Below, piece by piece: positions 8,425 to 12,235 of a DNA stretch of 12,235 bases. Position 1 is the stretch's first letter. Each line of letters opens with the position of its first letter. Where the stretch lies: NCBI GenBank assembly GCA_964395315.1, contig CAYNBI010000108.1, positions 1 through 12,235 of the forward strand, read 5' to 3'. The translations under genes and the position numbers were made by a program. The stretch comes from CAVORB01 sp964395315. GTDB taxonomy: Bacteria; Pseudomonadota; Gammaproteobacteria; Chromatiales; Chromatiaceae. The notes under the pieces are model-generated. The model worked only from the letters and a program-made list of their open reading frames with translations. It had not been told where the DNA came from and ran no database searches.

Positions 8425-9687
8425 TCAGTGATTGTGCGGGTCGAAGCCGCCCTTGGCGAGCTCCGACTGGAGGAAGAACCCGCCCCCGGTGACGACGCGC
8501 GTTCCGGCGGGCAAGCCGGCGATCACCGCCATGCCGCCAACGGCGCGCAGACGCTCCACCGCAACGGGGCGAAAGCGACCCTGCCCCTCGACCACGAACA
8601 CCTGCCATTCACCGTCGGGTTGCCGCAGCAGCGCTTCCTCCGGCAACGCCAACACGGGCTCACCGTCACCAGCGGTGATCGAGACATCCACGAAAACGCC
8701 GGGGTGGAGCCGGTGCGCCGGGTCCGGCACCTCCACGCGCACCGCCTGGGTGCGGGTCGTTTCGTCCAGCAAGTGGTGGATCTGGGTCACGCGCCCGTCG
8801 AGCCAGGCATCCCGGTAAGCGATCCGTGCCTGATCTCCGGCCGAGACCGTCGCCGCCTCCTCCGGCGGCAACCGCGCCTCGACCCAGCGCACCGACTCGT
8901 CGGTGATCTCGAACAGCACGCGGCCCGGCTGCACCAGCTCGCCCAGCACGAACGCGTCCCGCACCACCGTTCCGCTCTGCGGGGCGAGCAGCTCGAAGGT
9001 GCCGTCGGCCTGCTCGGAGGCGGCGGTCACCAGGGACTCCGCCTGTGACTTGGTCATGCCGTAAGCGAGCACGCGCGACAGGGCCTTCTGGCGCGCAACG
9101 CTCGCCTCCAGATAGTCGCTCTCGGAGACGAACTGTCCCTTGAGCTTGGTCAGGCGCTGCCACTCCCGCTCGGCCACCACCAGATCGCCTTGGGCCTCGG
9201 CCATGCCGACGCTCGAGAGGGTGACGAGCGGTTGTCCGAGCTCGACGTGGTCCCCTAGGCGCGCCTGCCGGGTCACGACCTGGGCCTCGATCCGCGGGGT
9301 CACCTGCGCGGTGGCGTAGGCGTTCAGGCGCACCTCCCCCGGCCCACGCAGGGTCTCTCCGAGCGCCCGTGGCGCGAGGACCGAGATTTCTATTTCCAGC
9401 AACCGCTGCTGTTCCGGCGTGAGGTGGAGAACGCCGGCGTCCTCGTGCGCGTGCGCGTCGTCGTGGTCGACTTTGGCCGGCGCGATCTCCTCGCCATGCT
9501 CGTCGTGATCGTGTCGATCTGGATCCGTGGCATGCGGTTTGATCTCGGAAGCGACCTCGTCGACTTTCGGACTGGAAGCCGGGGGAGCGGCGGCGAGCGA
9601 TGCCGCGCCGAGAGACAGTAAGAAAAGCATCGGCAGGGAGCGCGGGGACGCGCACCGCACAACCCGCCCTGCGAGTTCGGGAAGCAT
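8425..9687 (-). CDS. RND efflux periplasmic adaptor with His-rich N-terminal linker (CzcB/CusB family)
   Basis: This 420-aa membrane-fusion protein would connect the RND pump to an outer-membrane channel. Order: signal sequence to about residue 34 (hydrophobic 'MLFLLSLGAASLAAA'); a His/Asp-rich linker with His 52, 59, 61, 64, 75, 79 and 81; 'LTPEQQRLLEIEI', typical of this family; then barrel-sandwich halves ('TPRIEAQVVTRQARLGDHVELGQPL' and 'FELLAPQSGTVV') around an alpha-helical hairpin (about 155-215). Beta-barrel and membrane-proximal domains follow ('LPEEALLR...VFVVEG', 'VTGGGFFLQSEL'). The protein ends in another metal-friendly 'DPHNH'. The start at 9687 is chosen because GAGGG lies 5 nt upstream; the internal Met20 has no ribosome site. 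It begins 57 bp after the CzcI-like gene and ends 9 bp before the pump. The family handles Cu, Ag, Zn, Co or Cd; the metal is not fixed by sequence. Confidence 0.93.
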   Translation of the reverse strand: MLPELAGRVVRCASPRSLPMLFLLSLGAASLAAAPPASSPKVDEVASEIKPHATDPDRHDHDEHGEEIAPAKVDHDDAHAHEDAGVLHLTPEQQRLLEIEISVLAPRALGETLRGPGEVRLNAYATAQVTPRIEAQVVTRQARLGDHVELGQPLVTLSSVGMAEAQGDLVVAEREWQRLTKLKGQFVSESDYLEASVARQKALSRVLAYGMTKSQAESLVTAASEQADGTFELLAPQSGTVVRDAFVLGELVQPGRVLFEITDESVRWVEARLPPEEAATVSAGDQARIAYRDAWLDGRVTQIHHLLDETTRTQAVRVEVPDPAHRLHPGVFVDVSITAGDGEPVLALPEEALLRQPDGEWQVFVVEGQGRFRPVAVERLRAVGGMAVIAGLPAGTRVVTGGGFFLQSELAKGGFDPHNH

Positions 9688-9744
9688 GGCAGCCCTCGTG
9701 AGATCAGGGGGTTGGAACCGCCGCGCAGCGCGCGCGGCACCCGG

Positions 9745-10068
9745 TCAGATTGGCGATCGGGCCCTGGGCGGTTTGAGCGGCGGAGGAACCCCGCGAAGCG
9801 CTAGCGAACGAAGGGGGGGAAGGTGAAAGGCCTCTTTCCGCGGATGCAGACCGACGGCAACGGCTGAGGTCAGCCCGACCAGATGCGCACCTGCGTGACA
9901 GCAGTGATCGCAATCGCCGGCGTCCCCTGAGCCGTGCTGGTCTCCGTGCGCGCCGAAGGAATGGGCGTCGTGGTCGACCAGTGCGGGCCCATGCCCGGCG
10001 AAGGCCCAGCCGCCCGCAAGACCGAGCATAGCGAAAACCAGCAGGGATGCGATGAAGCGCCGGGGCAT
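9745..10068 (-). CDS. Secreted His/Cys-rich CzcI-like small protein, first gene of the metal operon
   Basis: The 107-aa protein has a clean signal peptide (cleavage after Ala-Phe-Ala24). The mature part is rich in histidine (26, 33, 36, 41, 45, 55, 58, 62, 75, 82) with a Cys53-Asp-His-Cys-Cys-His58 cluster. Its C-terminus is Pro/Arg-rich ('PPPLKPPRARSP'). This layout (signal, His-rich stretch, CxxC-type cluster, Pro-rich end) resembles CzcI, the small protein encoded first in the Cupriavidus czcICBA operon. The family's role is thought to be regulatory or in metal sensing, but is poorly established. ATG at 10068 has GAGG 5 nt upstream. Similarity is by architecture and a few motifs, so the function is inference; periplasmic metal binding is the safest statement. 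Confidence 0.78.
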   Translation of the reverse strand: MPRRFIASLLVFAMLGLAGGWAFAGHGPALVDHDAHSFGAHGDQHGSGDAGDCDHCCHAGAHLVGLTSAVAVGLHPRKEAFHLPPLRSLALRGVPPPLKPPRARSPI

Positions 10069-10084
10069 TTAGGCCTCGTAGACC

Positions 10085-10102
10085 AGTGAATTCGCCTTCA
10101 CT
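10085..10102 (-). promoter_or_regulatory. Palindrome upstream of the metal operon, candidate operator
   Basis: Perfect arms AGTGAA and TTCACT enclose a 6-bp spacer, lying 17-34 bp before the start codon of the CzcI-like gene. Overlapping and just upstream on the minus strand are a possible -10 (TAGAGT) and a weak -35 (TTGTGG) with a 20-bp spacer. A long spacer of this kind is typical of promoters activated by MerR-family metal sensors. The hexamers match consensus poorly and no regulator gene is in the window, so this is only a candidate. Confidence 0.3.
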
Positions 10103-10275
10103 CTAGTCCACCATCGTCGATGAATCCACAATCGCTCGGCACCATCGCCAACCCAGCCGCGCATGGCGGGTCGTGGGCATTCTCGCCGCCGATGCCGCGC
10201 TCCGGCCAGGCCGGACGGGCCAAGAACCTGTTGCGGAAGCAGATTCCGGGCTTGCGATCAAGATTGTCGCCCCAA

Positions 10276-10300
10276 CGTTATTACTGTAGTTTGAGTAACG
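10276..10300. repeat. Imperfect inverted repeat in AT-richer spot
   Basis: CGTTA (10276-10280) and TAACG (10296-10300) form an inverted pair; with ACT/AGT the pairing extends if two bases bulge. It lies in the AT-richest part of the intergenic region and could be a protein site or a promoter-associated element. Too short to assign. Confidence 0.25.
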
Positions 10301-10391
10301 CTTTGGAACGCTGTGTGATCCGGCGCCTCTCACGGTATATGTCGGTGTCAGCTCTTCCAAGCGCCTAAGCGTACAGGAACGGGACACGCAA

Positions 10392-10516
10392 GATCCCGCG
10401 CTGGGACGTCGAGCTAACGCTAGCCGGGATGGCGACGTTTCAGCGTTCGATAAAGAGAAATGCGCCTGCCAGCGACCTCCCTGACCGGCTGACGCTTGCC
10501 CTGTCGGCGCGGGATC
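10392..10516. repeat. Element bounded by a 10-bp inverted repeat
   Basis: GATCCCGCGC at 10392-10401 is the exact reverse complement of GCGCGGGATC at 10507-10516, bounding a 125-bp segment without a gene. It may form the base of a structured RNA upstream of the RRM gene or be chance in GC-rich DNA. No flanking target-site duplication was seen, so a mobile element is not supported. Confidence 0.25.
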
Positions 10517-10672
10517 GTTCGAGAGACGAACCGCGGAGAGATTGTCCTGGCGAGAGCCGCAACCAATAAGTGTGGCGCGCCGGAATGGATCCGAAGCAAC
10601 GCGTGGCGTCCAGGTACGTCGAGACCATTCATACTTCGCTATCAGTAACAGCTCGCAACGGTGTTCTTACCT

Positions 10673-11257
10673 ATGGCTTCAGCTACGACCGGCACGAATC
10701 ATCCGACAAAAACCCTGTGCGTGACCAATCTCCCCAACGATACGACGGAGGAGGATGTCCGCGCTTTGTTCTCCGAATACGGCTCGGTACGGCAGGTCAG
10801 GCTGTTCGCGGGGGAGTGTTATCGCCGGGCCCAGGGTTACGGCCATCTCGACCTGGGCACCGAGGAAGCGGAGAGCGCCGTGGCCGCGCTCGACGGGCAG
10901 GTGTTCAACGGATCGATCATCCGGGTCAGTCACTTCGCGGAACATGCGACCGCGCCCGAGGCAGGGGACGCCCGCCCTGCTGGCCGAGCTCGGCGGCAGG
11001 ACGATGAGACACCCAGCAACCTCCTCCGCCGCCGTTACGAGGTCGCGTCCGTGGAGAAGACCGACATGCCGGACGGCGGAGAGGGGGGCGACTGGTATCG
11101 GTACGTGTTGTCCAGCGGTCGCGCCCAGGTGACCGGGCTCCATCGTGGCACCCGGGAGGAGGTTACGGCCTACGCGATGAGCTGCGCCGAGGATTTCAAC
11201 CTGCGGAGCGCGACCGGCAGGAGCGCGCGCGCGCCGACCTATCAGCGTAAGAAGTAG
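10673..11257 (+). CDS. RRM RNA-binding protein with an unrecognised C-terminal domain
   Basis: The 194-aa protein has one RNA recognition motif at about 13-88. RNP2 is 'LCVTNLPN', 'LFSEYGSVRQVRL' follows, and RNP1 is 'QGYGHLDL'. RNP1 is degenerate: the basic first residue is Gln and the second and third aromatic positions are His and Leu, which may weaken or change RNA stacking. A charged linker (89-120) leads to a second compact region (121-178) with 'YEVASVEK', 'DWYRYVLSSGRAQVTGLHRGT' and 'EEVTAYAMSCAEDFN'. It reads like a small beta-rich domain plus helix; I have no firm family name for it. A basic tail ends the protein. ATG 10673 is preferred; a GTG 12 bp upstream is possible. Neither has a strong ribosome site. 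A second RRM gene follows in the same direction. Confidence 0.85.
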   Translation: MASATTGTNHPTKTLCVTNLPNDTTEEDVRALFSEYGSVRQVRLFAGECYRRAQGYGHLDLGTEEAESAVAALDGQVFNGSIIRVSHFAEHATAPEAGDARPAGRARRQDDETPSNLLRRRYEVASVEKTDMPDGGEGGDWYRYVLSSGRAQVTGLHRGTREEVTAYAMSCAEDFNLRSATGRSARAPTYQRKK

Positions 11258-11538
11258 ATCTTCCATACCCGGTCGCGCGACTGGCAGGATGGAATATGTC
11301 GTGCTATTCCGGCACGCACCTGTTACTGTGCCGCCCAGAGAGGACGAACCGGTCTCTTGATCGGGTCAAGGCATCCGCCGAATTCGACTGAAATCCCGCC
11401 GATTTCCCCGCGATTCTCGTTGAGCCCCGCCTCCCCGCGCCGATGTTGCGGCGTTCCGCTGTCGATGAAGTTCTTGTGCTTGGTCATTCTCGATAGTGTC
11501 AATCCCAACCAATGCACGCGTTTCAGAGACAGACGAAT
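11258..11538. other. Intergenic region between the two RRM genes
   Basis: These 281 bp begin with the stem-loop at 11261-11294 and end in the leader of the second RRM gene. The length suggests that the second gene has its own promoter rather than being tightly coupled. A GATAGT hexamer near 11492-11497 could be a -10 but has no good -35. The minus strand of about 11325-11485 has a protein-like short frame discussed in the findings. Confidence 0.45.
11261..11294 (+). terminator. Stem-loop after the first RRM gene, candidate terminator
   Basis: TTCCAT (11261-11266) pairs with ATGGAA (11289-11294), and an inner CGGTC/GACTG-type stem pairs with a G-U wobble around a short GC loop. It starts 3 bp after the stop codon. 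No U-run follows, so intrinsic termination is uncertain. Confidence 0.4.
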
Positions 11539-11814
11539 ATGAACATCTACGTAGGCAATCTTCCGTACAGCGTTACCGATGCAGATCTGCGCGAGACCTT
11601 TTCCCGCTTTGGCGAGATCGCCCAAGTCAACGTGATCACGGACAAGTTCACAGGCGAATCCAAAGGATTCGGTTTTGTGGAAATGAGCAACAACTCCCAG
11701 GCCGATGCCGCGATCAAGGGCCTCAACGGCACCGACATGAAGGGCCGCAACATCACGGTCAACCAGGCCAAGCCCAGGGCTGACCGCCCCTCGCACGGCG
11801 GCCGGCGTTACTAA
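11539..11814 (+). CDS. Small single-RRM RNA-binding protein
   Basis: This 91-aa protein is a canonical bacterial RRM protein of the type first described as cyanobacterial Rbp proteins and common in proteobacteria. RNP2 is 'IYVGNL' (3-8), then 'LRETFSRFGEIAQVNVITDKFTG', RNP1 is 'KGFGFVEM' (42-49) with all aromatic positions kept, then 'AIKGLNGTDMKGRNITVNQAKP'. A short Arg/Gly tail (RADRPSHGGRRY) follows. It should bind single-stranded RNA in the cytoplasm; cold or stress roles are known for some relatives but cannot be read from this sequence. ATG 11539 is chosen because the family normally starts 'MNIYVGNLPY'; an in-frame ATG at 11512 would add nine residues not seen in relatives. The ribosome site is weak (AGAGA about 10 nt upstream). 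Confidence 0.95.
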   Translation: MNIYVGNLPYSVTDADLRETFSRFGEIAQVNVITDKFTGESKGFGFVEMSNNSQADAAIKGLNGTDMKGRNITVNQAKPRADRPSHGGRRY

Positions 11815-11975
11815 AGCCCACACGGGCTAGGCCGTACCGAGGGGTCCAGCTCGCGCTGGATTTCCTCGGGGCTGATGTACCCTCCGGTTCGGCCGGCGAC
11901 CTGAGAGCATTCGTTGTGCATCCTCGGATACGTCCGCTCGACGTGGCCGTTTGGGAACCGTTGCCCGGCCGCCAT
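11811..11975 (-). CDS. Possible small protein or remnant (54 aa), not recognised
   Basis: A minus-strand frame starts at ATG 11973-11975 and stops at TAG 11811-11813, overlapping the end of the RRM gene by 4 bp. Its C-terminal part ('GGYISPEEIQRELDP') reads like a real protein segment with hydrophilic helix character, but the frame is short and its ribosome site is poor (GGGGA too far upstream). A neighbouring minus-strand frame (11759-12154) has a protein-like N-terminal half ('YTAKMPITPGDLLTNRVPLLFD'), so the two could be pieces of one frameshifted gene. Function unknown. Confidence 0.2.
   Translation of the reverse strand: MAAGQRFPNGHVERTYPRMHNECSQVAGRTGGYISPEEIQRELDPSVRPSPCGL
11815..11828 (+). 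terminator. Short stem-loop after the second RRM gene
   Basis: AGCCC (11815-11819) and GGGCT (11824-11828) flank a 4-nt loop directly after the stop codon. There is no U-run; the stem is only 5 bp. It may mark the 3' end of the RRM transcript. Confidence 0.35.
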
Positions 11976-12235
11976 GCAGTGTTCACGTCCCCTATCGGTG
12001 CGTCTTTCGCTTGCACCTGCACGCCGACGGCGTCGAAGAGGAGTGGGACGCGGTTAGTGAGCAGATCGCCGGGAGTGATCGGCATCTTCGCCGTGTAGAC
12101 CCAGGACCGCGGACAGCCCAGGAACGACATCCGCTGTCCGTGAAGGGTGACCAAACCGATAAAACGGCTTCGGGGCTGTTCGGTTGTGCGGAGCGTGCGT
12201 CCGAACCCGGGCCCTCCACTCAGTTCCAGCCCGGT
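11829..12235. other. Region without a confident gene at the right edge
   Basis: The 407 bp contain overlapping frames on both strands, none convincing. A plus-strand frame is open from 11876 to the window edge, with a protein-like part near 12002-12100 ('RLHLHADGVEEEWDAVSEQIAG') but no ATG or GTG start or ribosome site. Minus-strand frames are described in the 54-aa entry. It could hold the edge of a gene beyond the window or a decayed gene. Confidence 0.4.

Larger units (their letters stand above)
10069..10672. other. Non-coding region between the divergent metal operon and the RRM genes
   Basis: About 600 bp, visibly less GC-rich around 10260-10340 than the flanking genes. It must contain the leftward promoter of the metal operon and the rightward promoter of the first RRM gene. 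Short open frames here (for example 82 aa at 10120-10368) lack protein-like composition and ribosome sites. It holds the palindrome at 10085-10102, an imperfect inverted repeat CGTTA...TAACG at 10276-10300, and a 10-bp inverted repeat pair at 10392-10401 and 10507-10516. No tRNA or recognisable RNA gene was seen. Confidence 0.55.

Noticed and set aside
7123..9048. A 641-codon plus-strand frame opposite the RND pump and adaptor genes
   Set aside because: His/Gln/Arg/Asp-rich antisense shadow; both minus-strand genes have full family signatures.
10120..10368. 82-aa plus-strand frame and 94-aa minus-strand frame in the gap before the RRM gene
   Set aside because: No ribosome sites, no motifs, and protein composition typical of random GC-rich translation.
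10069..10672. tRNA, CRISPR or riboswitch in the intergenic region
   Set aside because: No cloverleaf, no regularly spaced repeats and no recognisable metal-riboswitch core were seen by eye.
11323..11823. 166-aa minus-strand frame across the second RRM gene
   Set aside because: Its larger part is the antisense of a canonical RRM gene. Only the portion in the gap (11325-11485) is worth noting, and that is listed separately.

Overview
The window is GC-rich DNA whose gene content and order suggest a gammaproteobacterium, perhaps a sulfur-oxidising or phototrophic relative of the Chromatiales. That placement is inference from gene families and synteny; no rRNA or marker gene is present to settle it.

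Layout. (1) At 1-141 the plus strand carries the last 46 codons of a beta-class carbonic anhydrase. It converges on a minus-strand housekeeping block (225-4416) that reads glnE (glutamine synthetase adenylyltransferase/adenylyl-removing enzyme), ilvE (branched-chain aminotransferase) and a 63-aa CHCC zinc-finger protein, ending at a GC-rich hairpin. This block ties control of ammonium assimilation to a glutamate-dependent transaminase. (2) From 4652 to 10068, also on the minus strand, lies a metal-handling operon. In transcription order it encodes a secreted His/Cys-rich CzcI-like protein, an RND periplasmic adaptor with a His-rich linker (CzcB/CusB type), a heavy-metal RND pump (CzcA/CusA type), and a Tat-exported 12-cysteine four-helix-bundle copper storage protein (Csp1-like). 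No outer-membrane channel gene is present in the operon. (3) After about 600 bp of apparently non-coding sequence the plus strand carries two RNA-recognition-motif genes. The first (194 aa) has a degenerate RRM joined to an unrecognised conserved-looking C-terminal domain. The second (91 aa) is a canonical small bacterial RRM protein. (4) The last 420 bp hold no confident gene, only short conflicting reading frames that may be remnants.

How it fits together. The metal cassette looks like a periplasmic metal-defence unit. The CzcI-like protein and the His-rich adaptor would bind metal in the periplasm, the RND pump would drive it out through a channel encoded elsewhere, and the Csp1-like protein would buffer Cu(I). 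The pump's sequence is a mixture: one motif looks CusA-like, while the pore and C-terminal motifs look CzcA-like. The metal is therefore not settled by sequence, and the Csp1 neighbour is the best argument for copper. The RRM pair is the least explained part of the window.
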